The notes under the pieces: model-generated
The model's input: only the letters and a program-made list of their open reading frames with translations
What the model was told of the DNA's origin: nothing
Databases searched by the model: none
Program-made: the position numbers and the translations under genes
Assembly: GCA_013044385.1 (NCBI GenBank)
Contig: JABEUN010000008.1
Coordinates: forward strand, 1 to 51,178
Reading direction: 5' to 3'
Source: Acidimicrobiaceae bacterium
GTDB taxonomy: Bacteria > Actinomycetota > Acidimicrobiia > Acidimicrobiales > Acidimicrobiaceae
Length of the DNA stretch: 51,178 nucleotides
Part shown: piece after piece, positions 1-9,596 of the stretch
How positions within the stretch are numbered: position 1 is the stretch's first letter
How the letters are laid out: each line of letters begins with the position of its first letter

Positions 1-1286
1 ATGGAGTCATCAGGAGAGTATCGTACAGCGTTGTCAAGAATATTTGCCAGAACTTGAATTATTAGAACCGGGTCCACATAGACCTCTGGCGTATTTGGTG
101 GAAACGACCACGTAACTCTCTCCTCACTTATGCCGACCAACTCGGTTGCTGCTACGACCAACTCATCAAGACTCGTGGCGGATTTCATAAGGACAAGTGC
201 GCCGGCCTGGATGCGCGTGAGGTCCAGGATATTGGCGACGAGACGGTCGAGTCGATCCGCTTGGGCTTCCACCAAGCCGACTAGTTCACGTACTCCCTCG
301 CTCTGCAAGTCTGTCCCCGGATCCAAGATCGCGCTAGTGGAAAGCTTGATCGTGGCAAGGGGTGTACGCAGATCGTGGCTAACCGCACCCACCAGTGACC
401 TTCTCAGCAAGTCGGCCCGCTCTAGCAGCTGGGTCCGGATAGCGGCCTCCCTAAGCCGCGATCTTTCGAGTACGACTGCGAAATGATTTATATATGCACG
501 AAGAAATTCATCGGTATTCCAGGAGGACTTGAGCCCCTTGATGATTAGCGCTCCGATGGGTTGGCCCGAAGCTGTTAGAGCGATCTTCTGGATCTCGTCA
601 CTCTGAATCAATGTAGATGTTGTGTGAGACGGCGAACTGGAAATCTGCATCTCGGAGGCGGTCATGGCCGTGCCGCAGGACGCAACCAACTCCAGCTCGG
701 CATCTCTTTCCAACAGGAGCGCGACTGCCTCTACGGAAAATGTGGCCCGAACTGACTCGACGATAGCATTTAGGAGGGAACTCTCATCGGCCTCTGTTAC
801 CAGCAACTCGGAGAGTTCGAAAAGGGTCGAGATCTCCTGTGCCCTCTGCTGTGCCTCCCTGCGTGCCGCTATGACCTGAGAGAACACCCTTGCAACTACG
901 ACCATGACGGCAACATATACAACGATTGCCACCCAGTTCTGGGCAGCTCCCACCGTGAGTGTGTAATAGGGCGGTATGAAGACGAAGTCGTAAACCAAAA
1001 ATCCCAGGATTGTCGCAATTACACCAGATGGAAAGCCGCCGACGGAGACTCCGACAACCACCGGAATGACTAACACCAACGCTGCCGTCGCAATGCTCAG
1101 GTGTGATCGGAATGGAACCATGGCGACTGCCAAGATGGCGATCGAAAGCGCCGAGACCGCCGAACCGGTATAGAAGTCCCTGCGGATTGCGTCCCATAGG
1201 TTCTTTCCAGTATTTAGTCGGGCGGTCCTAGGTGCGCCACTGCCCTCGAAATGCCCCGGTTGGGAAGCAGACCTGGTCCTGTTCAT
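1..1286 (-). CDS. KdpD-like membrane sensor histidine kinase (C-terminus cut by window edge)
   Basis: I translated this by hand; the frame is open from an ATG at 1286 to the window edge (about 428 residues visible). Residues about 35-140 hold four hydrophobic segments of the DUF4118 type found in KdpD. A GAF-like region spans about 155-275. The HisKA box SHDLRTPLATIK follows with phospho-acceptor His304, and the N-box of the ATPase domain (NILDNAVRYSP) lies at the edge. The N-terminal KdpD turgor-sensing and USP domains are absent, so this is a short KdpD relative rather than full KdpD. AGGA lies 6 nt before the ATG. The kinase would autophosphorylate and pass phosphate to a response regulator, which should lie beyond the left edge. 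A role in K+ control is possible but not shown. Confidence 0.9.
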   Translation of the reverse strand, partial: MNRTRSASQPGHFEGSGAPRTARLNTGKNLWDAIRRDFYTGSAVSALSIAILAVAMVPFRSHLSIATAALVLVIPVVVGVSVGGFPSGVIATILGFLVYDFVFIPPYYTLTVGAAQNWVAIVVYVAVMVVVARVFSQVIAARREAQQRAQEISTLFELSELLVTEADESSLLNAIVESVRATFSVEAVALLLERDAELELVASCGTAMTASEMQISSSPSHTTSTLIQSDEIQKIALTASGQPIGALIIKGLKSSWNTDEFLRAYINHFAVVLERSRLREAAIRTQLLERADLLRRSLVGAVSHDLRTPLATIKLSTSAILDPGTDLQSEGVRELVGLVEAQADRLDRLVANILDLTRIQAGALVLMKSATSLDELVVAATELVGISEERVTWSFPPNTPEVYVDPVLIIQVLANILDNAVRYSPDDS

Positions 1287-1669
1287 CGCAGATCCTGATT
1301 TCACGCTCCGGTAGTTGTCCTTTCCTTGCAGAGCCCAATCTACTTGTGGGCCGAGGGTCGGACGTATCGACTCCGGATTAGGACTATCCGGGCGCAGCAA
1401 GTTCGGATATCGGTTGACTCGATAGGGCTGGTTATTCGAGCTACTGCACCGGTATCGGCGGTTTGTAAAAGTCTGCGATTTTTGTGTTAAACGTTCCGCA
1501 GTGCCGTTGCAGCTTCTGTTTTCAAGTGTTATCGTGATCCCGACAACGGAAAGCGTGGAGTATCGGACACGGGGGGCTGGGTTCCGCATTGCGGGAGTCG
1601 GTGTCTACTGTGGAGTTGCGAGTCGTTTGGTTGAGACGGTTCTGTTACTTTGGGGGTCTGGAAACAGCT
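1287..1669. other. 383-bp divergent intergenic region between sensor kinase and ABC importer
   Basis: No convincing gene. It must hold the promoters for the kinase (minus) and the importer operon (plus). A weak plus-strand promoter candidate is TTGTAA at 1463-1468 and TGTTAA at 1485-1490 with a 16-bp spacer. About 60 bp before the ATPase start, nested inverted repeats could fold: GACAC (1566-1570) with GTGTC (1601-1605), and inside it CCGC (1584-1587) with GCGG (1591-1594). Whether this leader is functional is unknown. Confidence 0.4.
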
Positions 1670-2821
1670 ATGGGTGCTCAAGTTGACGTGGGTAACGAGA
1701 GCACAAGTCGTGTCGCGGCCGGCGCGACCGATCATGACGGCAGAAGCGGTCACCTTGCACTCGAGAACGTTACGAAGCGGTTCTCGGACTTTGTTGCGGT
1801 CGAAAACCTCGATCTAGCCATCAGGTCAGGTGAGTTCATCTCGCTGCTCGGCCCGTCCGGATGCGGTAAGACGACCACGCTACGTATGTTGGGAGGCTTT
1901 GAAGAGCCTACATCGGGGAGAATCCTCCTTGATGGCGTTGAGATAACTGGTCTGCCGCCGTATCGTAGGGACATCAACACGGTCTTTCAGTCCTATGCAC
2001 TCTTTCCCCACCTGGACGTCTGGGAAAATATTGCATATGGTCTTAAGCGCAAGAAGATCGCCTCTTCTGAAATTAATACTCGGGCCGGTGAGGTAGTTGA
2101 GCTAGTTGGTCTGAGCCAGTTCACAAAGCGTAAACCTCGCGAACTTTCAGGGGGCCAGCAGCAGAGGGTTGCACTGGCAAGAGCCCTGGTGAACAGGCCG
2201 AAAGTGTTGCTGCTGGATGAACCACTCTCAGCTTTAGACGTGAAGTTGAGGAAGCAGATGCAGCTCGAATTGAAGCGGATTCAGCGGGATGTGGGGGTTA
2301 GCTTCGTCTTCGTGACTCACGATCAGGAGGAGGCCATGACCATGTCCGATCGTGTCGCTGTCATGTCTAAAGGTCGACTGGAGCAGGTCGGCTCTCCACA
2401 GGAGATCTACTCGAGACCTGAAACGGAGTTTGTTGCCACATTCTTAGGCGCTGCGAACCTACTGCGTGGAACATTCATATCCAGTTCTGCCGAGTTCTGG
2501 AAAGTGAAGCTTGCTAACTCGTCTGAGATACTGGTACCCGCTACGGGCAAGCGTGACGGAGTTGAGGTAATTTTCGGGGTAAGACCAGAGAAGATATCTA
2601 TTTCCAAGCCGGGCGAACGGCGCTTAGCAGACACTACCAACCGGATTGCGGGCAGAGTTTCTCAGGCTGTTTTTTTTGGCGTCGCATCGCAGTATCAGGT
2701 TGTCCTGACTGATGGAACCGAAGTGTCGGTGTATCAGCAGAACTTTGCTGATGGGGTAAGTCACGTTGCAGGAGAAGAAGTAGAGCTGTGTTGGCAGGCT
2801 GATGCCGCATTCACTCTGTGA
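1670..2821 (+). CDS. potA: Polyamine-type ABC importer, ATP-binding protein (PotA family)
   Basis: The product (383 aa) is a typical PotA/CUT1-like ATPase that energises uptake at the inner face of the membrane. Walker A GPSGCGKTT is at residues 61-69, Q-loop VFQSYALFPH about 106-115, signature LSGGQQQ 159-165, Walker B LLLDEP about 180-185, and H-loop THDQEEAM about 216-223. A C-terminal TOBE_2-like region follows. The frame is open further upstream (to 1589), but the ATG at 1670 fits the family's N-terminus best; no strong Shine-Dalgarno precedes it, so the start is uncertain. Binding-protein and permease genes follow in the same direction. Substrate (spermidine/putrescine or another small amine or carboxylate) is inferred from family only. 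Confidence 0.93.
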   Translation: MGAQVDVGNESTSRVAAGATDHDGRSGHLALENVTKRFSDFVAVENLDLAIRSGEFISLLGPSGCGKTTTLRMLGGFEEPTSGRILLDGVEITGLPPYRRDINTVFQSYALFPHLDVWENIAYGLKRKKIASSEINTRAGEVVELVGLSQFTKRKPRELSGGQQQRVALARALVNRPKVLLLDEPLSALDVKLRKQMQLELKRIQRDVGVSFVFVTHDQEEAMTMSDRVAVMSKGRLEQVGSPQEIYSRPETEFVATFLGAANLLRGTFISSSAEFWKVKLANSSEILVPATGKRDGVEVIFGVRPEKISISKPGERRLADTTNRIAGRVSQAVFFGVASQYQVVLTDGTEVSVYQQNFADGVSHVAGEEVELCWQADAAFTL

Positions 2822-2894
2822 ATACGCGGGTGGCCAGTACGGAATCTACGCAGAAGAGGGATTGAGTTTCAAAATGAACTTGGGAGGAGAACAG

Positions 2895-4145
2895 ATGGAA
2901 AATAGGGACGATAGGAAAGTATCAGGAGAGTTGGATCAGGCTCTGATCAGGGGTCTAACCGAATCTAGGATATCAAGGCGTGGGGTACTCGGACTTGCGG
3001 GTGGGGCTGCTCTGTCTGGGCTACTTGCGGCCTGTGGAATCGGTGGGTCCTCGTCGTCATCGTCTTCGAGTGGGTTCAACTGGGCCAGCCAGAAAAAGAC
3101 AGGCGTGCTGAACTTCGCGAACTGGCCCCTTTACATCGATCAGAACACCGTCAATGGTAAGACTGTTTATCCCTCGCTGGAGAAGTTCACCAAGGAGTTT
3201 GGGATTAAGGTCAACTACAGCGAGGCGATTCAAGGCAACCACTCCTTTTTTGGAAAGATCGAACCCGAGCTCAAAGCGAATAAGTCCACCGGATACGACC
3301 TGATGGTCATTACAGATGGAACAGTGCTCAGCTCGCTTATCGACTTTGGTTGGCTAATTCCGCTCGACCATAGCCTTCTTCCGAATTTTGCGAAATACGC
3401 GTCGCCCGCTGTCAGTAATCCCTCCTACGATCCCGGGAACAAGTACACCGTTGCATGGCAATCAGGTTTTACCGGTATCGCCTACAATCCGGAGCTGACT
3501 GGACGGGAGATCACATCCATAGCGGATCTGTTCGACCCGGCATTCGCGGGCAAGGTTGGCATGCTCAACGCGTCTGACACTGGGAATCTCATGATGATCT
3601 ACCAGGGCGTTATTCCGTCTAAGTCTACGGTTGCAGACTGGAAGGCTGCGGCAAAGCTGCTTATTGAGCAGAAATCAAAAGGGATCGTTCGCAAGTATTA
3701 CCAGCAGGACTACATAAGTGCTCTGACTAGGGGCGATCTGGCCATTTCCATGGCGTACTCCGGCGATATATTCCAAGCAAACCAGTCGACGTCTGGCCTT
3801 GGTTCCAAGCTGAAGTTCGTAATTCCGAAGGAGGGGATCGTCCAGTGGACCGACAACATGTGTATACCAGCCCAGGCTGCAGATCCTTTGAGTGCCATAA
3901 CTTACATGAACTACGTCTACGAACCACCCATCGCAGCGATGCTGACTGAGTACATCAACTACATCACTCCTGTTCCAGCCTCCAAGTCGATTATCGCAGC
4001 GAGTCCCGGCAACTCCTACCTCGTCGATTCGCCACTCATCTTCCCGGATTCAAAGGTTCTTTCTAAGGCCTACTACAACGTGGTTAAAAATCAGGCTCAG
4101 GAGCAGGTCTGGAATTCGATATTCCAACCGATCTTCCAGGCGTGA
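2895..4145 (+). CDS. potD: Polyamine-type ABC importer, substrate-binding lipoprotein (PotD family)
   Basis: The product (416 aa) is an extracytoplasmic solute-binding protein of the PotD/PotF family. I chose ATG 2895 because AGGAG lies 6 nt upstream; the open frame extends to 2802. The N-terminus has a twin-arginine motif (SRRGVLG, residues 27-33), a hydrophobic stretch and a lipobox LLAAC with Cys47, so it is probably exported folded by Tat and lipid-anchored. A Ser-rich linker of about 10 residues follows. Family motifs include the LNFANWPLYID start of the mature domain. The last codons overlap the permease gene (GTGA). Ligand unproven. Confidence 0.92.
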   Translation: MENRDDRKVSGELDQALIRGLTESRISRRGVLGLAGGAALSGLLAACGIGGSSSSSSSSGFNWASQKKTGVLNFANWPLYIDQNTVNGKTVYPSLEKFTKEFGIKVNYSEAIQGNHSFFGKIEPELKANKSTGYDLMVITDGTVLSSLIDFGWLIPLDHSLLPNFAKYASPAVSNPSYDPGNKYTVAWQSGFTGIAYNPELTGREITSIADLFDPAFAGKVGMLNASDTGNLMMIYQGVIPSKSTVADWKAAAKLLIEQKSKGIVRKYYQQDYISALTRGDLAISMAYSGDIFQANQSTSGLGSKLKFVIPKEGIVQWTDNMCIPAQAADPLSAITYMNYVYEPPIAAMLTEYINYITPVPASKSIIAASPGNSYLVDSPLIFPDSKVLSKAYYNVVKNQAQEQVWNSIFQPIFQA

Positions 4146-5080
4146 CAGCAACCGCCGAGATCAGGCCGGCAGGAAGAGTAGGTAGGCCGGAGCGACACCA
4201 GCGATACAGCGAGAAGTCCAAACGAAATAGACGGCGATTGACAATCATCTTCTTGTTGTTGCCGGGCTTGCTCTGGCTAGCCCTCTTCTTTGTGCTACCG
4301 ATAGTGACTTTGGCGATGATGTCGGTGTCTACCGGGAACGTGGGCCAAGGCTGGTCGGTCGTCGGTGATCTTTCAAGCTATCAGCAGGCTTTCTCGGGTT
4401 ATCTGCCCGAGTTCTTGCACTCGCTCGAGTTCGGAGTAGCCTCAACGGTCCTCGCCCTTTTGATCGCCTATCCCGCCGCCTACTGGATAGCTTTCTATGG
4501 GGGTGAGAAGAAGACTGCCTATATCCTGGTCGTTCTTCTTCCGTTCTATGTCTCCTCTCTAATCAGGACTATCTCCTGGCAGTTCGTTTTGGCGGATAAT
4601 GGGGTGATCTTCGGGCCACTTCGCAGACTGGGACTGTTGCCTTCAAATTTCCATGTGCTAGCTACCCCGGTGGCCGTTGTTGGCGGTTTGACCTATGCGC
4701 AGTTGCCATTCATGATGTTGCCGATCTTTGCTGCCCTCGAACGAGTGGACCCCGGCTTCCTCGAGGCCTCACGGGATCTATATGCCTCTCGCTGGGAGAC
4801 TGTAAGGCGTATTGTCGTTCCACTTTCTATGCCTGGGATTTTTGCTGGTGTTTTGCTTACGTTCATATCCGCTACCGGTGATTACGTAAATGAGATACTT
4901 CTTGGTGGCACCGGTACGGGCGTGGTGGGCGCGGTTATAAGGTCGCAGTTCCTCGTAAATCTTGACTATCCGTTAGCGTCGGCTATCTCGCTAGTACTGA
5001 TGGTTGCGTTGCTAATTGTGGTGCTGGCGTACTCAAAAGCACTTGGAACCGATGACTTGATGGGCGGTGCAGCGGTATGA
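4142..5080 (+). CDS. potB: Polyamine-type ABC importer, permease 1 (PotB family)
   Basis: The product (312 aa) is an inner-membrane permease with about six transmembrane helices. The cytoplasmic EAA loop that docks on the ATPase is at about 208-232 (EASRDLYASRWETVRRIVVP). The GTG start overlaps the potD stop by 4 nt, which points to translational coupling. The N-terminal 30 residues are basic and cytoplasmic. It forms a heterodimer with the next permease. Its product length matches PotB. Confidence 0.92.
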   Translation: MTATAEIRPAGRVGRPERHQRYSEKSKRNRRRLTIIFLLLPGLLWLALFFVLPIVTLAMMSVSTGNVGQGWSVVGDLSSYQQAFSGYLPEFLHSLEFGVASTVLALLIAYPAAYWIAFYGGEKKTAYILVVLLPFYVSSLIRTISWQFVLADNGVIFGPLRRLGLLPSNFHVLATPVAVVGGLTYAQLPFMMLPIFAALERVDPGFLEASRDLYASRWETVRRIVVPLSMPGIFAGVLLTFISATGDYVNEILLGGTGTGVVGAVIRSQFLVNLDYPLASAISLVLMVALLIVVLAYSKALGTDDLMGGAAV

Positions 5081-5946
5081 AAACTGCTAGCGCAGTGGTT
5101 CCAGGGGGTGAAAGTACTTTGCCTAGCAAGGCCACTTCGAAGTTCAAGCGTCCGGATATGCTCCACATCTACACCCTTTTGGTGATGGCATTCTTGCTAT
5201 TGCCGATCTCGGCGATGGTTCTGTTTGGATTCAACAACACCCGGGGAAGGTTCAACCTCCAGTGGCAAGGCTTCACACTTAGGTGGTATCGAGACGTCTT
5301 TGCAATTGGCCAGCTGACAGGGGCACTCAAGGTTTCGCTCTTCATCTCAGTTCTGGTAATGTTGACCGCCACGATAATGGGGACTTTGATGGCGGTAGCC
5401 ATCCAGAGGTACAGATTCTTCGGTAAAGGAATCATCAATGCGGTCCTCGTGATGAATATATCATCATCGTCGGTGGTCATAGGTTCGTCGCTCCTGAGCC
5501 TGTTCGTCGCCGCAAATGTTGCGCTCGGCCAGTTCACGATCTTCGCCGCGCAGGTGATGTTTTCGATTCCATACGCAGTTATAACCATTCGAGCCAGGCT
5601 CGCAGTGCTTGATCCCGTTACGGAGGAGGCAGCGGCGGATCTGGGTGCGACACCGCTGAAGACCTTCTTTACGATCACCCTTCCCCAGCTGGCGCCGGGT
5701 ATCTTCGGAGCGGCGCTTCTTACGTTCGCGCTTTCAATAGATGATTATGTGATCACGTCTTTTGTTTCAGGGACAACCCTCACCTTCCCGCTCTGGGTAT
5801 ACGGATCCACAAGAGAGGGCACCCCGCCACAAGTTAACGTGATAGGTACATTGATTTTCATGATTGGACTCCTTGTAGCCATCGGGTCCGGCGTCGTACG
5901 TGAGCGTCGAAACCGGCGAAGGCTTGCCGTCCTATCGGCCAACTAG
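5077..5946 (+). CDS. potC: Polyamine-type ABC importer, permease 2 (PotC family)
   Basis: The product (289 aa) is the second inner-membrane permease, with about six transmembrane helices and an EAA loop at about 183-208 (EEAAADLGATPLKTFFTITL). The ATG overlaps the stop of the preceding permease (ATGA), completing a potA-D-B-C operon. The next gene is convergent, so the operon ends here. I see no clear intrinsic terminator in the 50 bp before the neighbour. Confidence 0.92.
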   Translation: MKTASAVVPGGESTLPSKATSKFKRPDMLHIYTLLVMAFLLLPISAMVLFGFNNTRGRFNLQWQGFTLRWYRDVFAIGQLTGALKVSLFISVLVMLTATIMGTLMAVAIQRYRFFGKGIINAVLVMNISSSSVVIGSSLLSLFVAANVALGQFTIFAAQVMFSIPYAVITIRARLAVLDPVTEEAAADLGATPLKTFFTITLPQLAPGIFGAALLTFALSIDDYVITSFVSGTTLTFPLWVYGSTREGTPPQVNVIGTLIFMIGLLVAIGSGVVRERRNRRRLAVLSAN

Positions 5947-5996
5947 GAGGATTGAGGGGTAATTCGCGCAGTCTTTGGTCTACTTCCTCCTCGGCT

Positions 5997-8222
5997 TCAC
6001 GATCCATCTTCCACCACGGAATCCAGTGTCAGTATGCAGCTAGTTATAGTACTTACCGCCAAGTCAAGGCCTGATCGCAGCGCTTTTCTGCGATCATCGT
6101 TGGATATAGGAAGTGAGTCAGTTGCTGTACTTTCAGGCCCCAATCCCAAGAACTTACGAGCCTGGTACCTATCAGAAGTGGGGCGCTCAGTCTGTCCAAG
6201 TGTGGCGATCTCCCAGTCGAGTCCGCCCTCTGCGAAACTCTGTGCGAGGCTCCAAAGTTCCCCCGAGATCCATTCCCGCGTAGCTGTGTATGCGTCGGTG
6301 CCGTAGCGTCGATCATTTTGCTGGCCCTTCTCGCTGTGTATGGAGTTAAGTATCGAGTGAATCTCCAAACATGATCCAGCCACAGCTCGCGTGCTTCTTA
6401 AGATCTGATCCCGCTGTCGAAGCGGAATAGCTGGTCTTTTGGGCTCGTTTGCGATTCGATCTAAGGATGCCTCAGCGGCGATTCTGGCAGCTCGGGCGTC
6501 GATCAAGAGCTGGCTCAGCTCAGATTTATCAGCTTCTGCTGGATCTGTAACTGCGTTCAAAAGGGAGCTTACATATGCCCGTTGGGCGAGCAATAGCGCC
6601 GATATCCGTCCAAAGACTTCGTTTTCACCCCAAGTCGGCCAGATCCGGTAAGCGGCGACGGCGATGGCTCCGCCGATACCGGTATCGATTAAGCGTGTGA
6701 TAGCAGTGGCATGGGCCGATATGCCGGCTATGTCAAGAAGCACTACCACAAGGGCAGAAAGTAGTGAAACGAATATCGTGTAGTTGGCTGGGAAGAGGGA
6801 GTAGGCGGCGGAACCCAAAAGCAGAAGAACTATTACTAGAGATGTTTGGCTCATTTGGAGCTCGACTAGGAGTAACAAGGCGATCCCTACCCCAAGGATC
6901 GTTCCGGTAAGTCTCTCGAAAGTTCGTCTGAACGTTGTTGTGTAGTCGGGCTTTAGGACCACTGAGACCGTGATGACAACCCAGTAGCCGCGTGAGAGAC
7001 CTGTCATTCGAGCAAGCGCAACGGCGAATGCAACCGTAGCCGCGGTCCTGAGAGCGTGCCGTCCATAATCTGATCTCAGGTTCAGATTGGCGATAAGTAC
7101 ATTGAAGGCTGCTGCAATCTGTACATACGCTCGCCGCCAGATCGATCCGTGACCACCATCGATGCCACTAGTACCCTCTGATGTGACCGATGAGGGATGT
7201 TCTTTCCCCAGAAGTTCCAAGTCGGAAAGCAGATCCGGAAGTACTGTGCGTGCAGCTGGATCTATCGCTGCTAAGAGGGTTTCGTACGCCTGATGGGCAT
7301 CTAAGCCGAGTTGGACATTTATCCTGACCGATCTGTTTGAACCACTCCATCTGATTGATTCCGCAGAATGTTCGAGCAGTTCGGCGAGCCAGCTAAAGAT
7401 CATCTCTACATTTGGTCGCTGAAGTTCTTCGCTGTTGATATGCGCAAATAGTTGTGCAAGGCCAACGAGTTGAACCCGAATGTGTTCTGCGGAGTCAAAA
7501 TAGCTTCGGATTTGCTGACTGGTTTTGGTGGATGCAAAAGGGTTCGGATCATCAAGTACAGAGTGATAGTCCGGGAAAAGCGGTGGACTGACGTCATTTG
7601 ATTTTGCGACAGTTCTGCAGTAGCGCGCCAGAATCAGAAAGAGCGAGCCGGCTTTGTCGAGCTCTGCTTGACCAGGCTTGCGTAGCCAGGAGAGGACCAC
7701 GACGGCGCCCTGAGCCAAGACTCCAGCGAGAATATATGCCGATCGCACCGCCGCCTGCTTGGCATCTGTCGGCAGTGCAGATGCCACGGCCATCAGTAGA
7801 AGTGTCTGTTGCATTGTAATGCCAACGAGTGGTCCCAATGAGGACGACAGTGCAGACGCTCCAGCGGTGAGAGAAATTGCCAATGCAAAAAGAGCCGTAT
7901 TTGATCCAGAAATCGATCCTAGGTATCCAAAGCCGACCATAGTTATGCCACAGACGAGAACCGCTATCAGTCGGCTGCGGTAAGCACCCTGAAACGTGAT
8001 CATCCCCGAAAGCAGTGCCGCGACGGAGGCCATGGACCCGTCGATTGGGTGATGGAAGGCAATGCCCAAAGCGAGTGGAAGGACCATCGCAAGTGCGGTG
8101 GAGATCCCATGGAAATAGCTGGATGCCGCAAGTTCGATCTTGAATGTCTGTTTCAGTATGCCCTTTGCCTGAGTCAGCAGACGCACGTTCATTCCTTTGC
8201 GAGTCTGGGCATCACCATTCAT
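5997..8222 (-). CDS. FUSC-family inner-membrane transporter, aromatic-acid exporter-like
   Basis: The product (741 aa) has the FUSC/YccS/AaeB-like layout: two membrane blocks of several helices each (about residues 35-185 and 390-520), each followed by a long soluble helical region. Members include the fusaric-acid resistance proteins and the AaeB aromatic carboxylate exporter, which act by proton-coupled efflux. No membrane-fusion protein gene is nearby, so it may act alone. The ATG at 8222 is the first start in frame but has no good Shine-Dalgarno; a second ATG lies at 8192. It is divergent from the methyltransferase gene. Substrate unknown. Confidence 0.82.
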   Translation of the reverse strand: MNGDAQTRKGMNVRLLTQAKGILKQTFKIELAASSYFHGISTALAMVLPLALGIAFHHPIDGSMASVAALLSGMITFQGAYRSRLIAVLVCGITMVGFGYLGSISGSNTALFALAISLTAGASALSSSLGPLVGITMQQTLLLMAVASALPTDAKQAAVRSAYILAGVLAQGAVVVLSWLRKPGQAELDKAGSLFLILARYCRTVAKSNDVSPPLFPDYHSVLDDPNPFASTKTSQQIRSYFDSAEHIRVQLVGLAQLFAHINSEELQRPNVEMIFSWLAELLEHSAESIRWSGSNRSVRINVQLGLDAHQAYETLLAAIDPAARTVLPDLLSDLELLGKEHPSSVTSEGTSGIDGGHGSIWRRAYVQIAAAFNVLIANLNLRSDYGRHALRTAATVAFAVALARMTGLSRGYWVVITVSVVLKPDYTTTFRRTFERLTGTILGVGIALLLLVELQMSQTSLVIVLLLLGSAAYSLFPANYTIFVSLLSALVVVLLDIAGISAHATAITRLIDTGIGGAIAVAAYRIWPTWGENEVFGRISALLLAQRAYVSSLLNAVTDPAEADKSELSQLLIDARAARIAAEASLDRIANEPKRPAIPLRQRDQILRSTRAVAGSCLEIHSILNSIHSEKGQQNDRRYGTDAYTATREWISGELWSLAQSFAEGGLDWEIATLGQTERPTSDRYQARKFLGLGPESTATDSLPISNDDRRKALRSGLDLAVSTITSCILTLDSVVEDGS

Positions 8223-8372
8223 TAGACAAGCTAGGCCACCCAGAGGCGACTTGATACGTTGAATTCTCGCATTTGCGCCATAGTGGAGTATCGATTCTGA
8301 AACGAGGTTTCGAAAGTTTCATGCGCCGTAGAATCTTGACGTACATGTTGGGTTGAAACGGGGAGAGCGGAT

Positions 8373-9125
8373 ATGACAGTGGTTCCCAGAGAGTGGGATG
8401 CAGTCGAGTACGATTCGCTTCCCCTGCCTCACCTTGAGTGGGGTGACCGAGTACTTGCGGCACTTTCGTTGGAGGGCAATGAGACCGTGGTCGATGTCGG
8501 CTGCGGTACCGGTCGGGATACCGAGAAAGTCCTGAAACGACTCCCGTCCGGAAAGCTCTTCGCCTTTGATGCGTCTGAAGAGATGTTGAAGCAGTTCAAG
8601 TTGCGAATTGGGGACGATCCCAGGGTGCAGACAGTTAAGGTAGACATCTCCAAGCCGATGGCGATCGAAGTTGGCGCCAATGCGATAATGTCTGTCGCGG
8701 CATTCCACTGGATATCTGACCACGAGGTACTCTTCGAAAACCTATCTCGAATCGCCCAATCCGGTTGCCAGCTCGTGTTCGACTGCGGTGGTGTGGGAAA
8801 CATCGACAATATTCGCAAAGTGGTTGACGGAATAATAGGTGATGAGTATCACGAGCGTCCCTGGTATTTCGCAGATCCGGATTCTACCGCTTCGCTCCTC
8901 AGTGCATCGGGCTTTGACGTCCTTGAAGCGAGCATCATTCCTTCACCGATCCAGATTGATGACCCGAAAATATTTGCGCGTTTTCTCAGATACGTCGTGC
9001 TTGGTAGCCAGATCGACTGGATAGGTCCCGAGCGAGCGGACTGGCTGGTAAACGAGGTGGCTAGGAATCTAGAGGTACCAGTTGTCGACTATGTACGACT
9101 TTTTGTGAGGGCATCGAAATTCTGA
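8373..9125 (+). CDS. Class I SAM-dependent methyltransferase, trans-aconitate methyltransferase-like
   Basis: The product (250 aa) has a Rossmann-type SAM-binding motif I, VDVGCGTGRDT (40-50), an acidic ribose-binding position in FAFDAS (about 58-63), and a motif IV region SVAAFHWI. The overall layout (an N-terminal WDAVEYDSL-like segment and motif AFHW) is like Tam, which methylates trans-aconitate, but also like many uncharacterised small-molecule methyltransferases. ATG 8373 is preceded by GGAGAG. The gene stands alone. Substrate not assignable from sequence. Confidence 0.8.
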   Translation: MTVVPREWDAVEYDSLPLPHLEWGDRVLAALSLEGNETVVDVGCGTGRDTEKVLKRLPSGKLFAFDASEEMLKQFKLRIGDDPRVQTVKVDISKPMAIEVGANAIMSVAAFHWISDHEVLFENLSRIAQSGCQLVFDCGGVGNIDNIRKVVDGIIGDEYHERPWYFADPDSTASLLSASGFDVLEASIIPSPIQIDDPKIFARFLRYVVLGSQIDWIGPERADWLVNEVARNLEVPVVDYVRLFVRASKF

Positions 9126-9273
9126 TCGACGGGGAATTCGCGCTGCTCATCGTAGTGGGGCCGACTCTCTATCAGCAAAAACTAAGTAAATTGGCTTTTA
9201 ATTCCTATCCGAAGAAGCAATCATCAGTTGGGCGAGTGAGTTGAGTGCACCCGGCGGAGAGAGTAGTTGAATA

Positions 9274-9471
9274 ATGAGTATTCTACCAGCAAAGATGGGC
9301 GGAAAAGGTTCGGCTATCGTCGGTGTCGCGGCGGTGGTTGTCGGTGTGGTAGTGATCACTTCACTTCTGCATTTTGTAGGTCAGGTCATCTTCTTGGGAG
9401 TGGTTGTGATCGTCATAGGTGGTGTCTTCAGGCTCCTAAGGGGCGGCAATCGCCGACGTCGATACAGATAA
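9274..9471 (+). CDS. Small membrane protein of unknown function (65 aa)
   Basis: It starts at ATG 9274 with a purine-rich GGAGAGAG about 10 nt upstream. The product has two closely spaced hydrophobic segments (about residues 13-33 and 36-53) rich in Val, Gly and Ile, and ends in a very basic tail (RGGNRRRRYR). This is a two-helix hairpin with positive ends, expected to sit inside-facing in the membrane. It is not recognised as a named family. An out-of-frame open frame at the same place lacks such structure. Confidence 0.55.
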   Translation: MSILPAKMGGKGSAIVGVAAVVVGVVVITSLLHFVGQVIFLGVVVIVIGGVFRLLRGGNRRRRYR

Positions 9472-9596
9472 TGAAGCTCTGATTTGAGCTGATCGGGTAT
9501 TTGCCGCATGGCCTGATTATCCAGACCCTCAATCTTCGACGATGATTACATCAGGGCTGCTCTGGCTTAGGGCACCCACTGAGGATAGGGGGGGAC

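Noticed and set aside
784-1197. 137-aa minus-strand open frame
   Set aside because: It overlaps the sensor kinase in another frame on the same strand; its Cys/Gly/Arg-rich product is typical of a shadow frame.
5945-5996. AGGAGGA / TCCTCCT inverted repeat between potC and the FUSC gene
   Set aside because: The loop would be over 30 nt and no T-tract follows; too weak for a bidirectional terminator.
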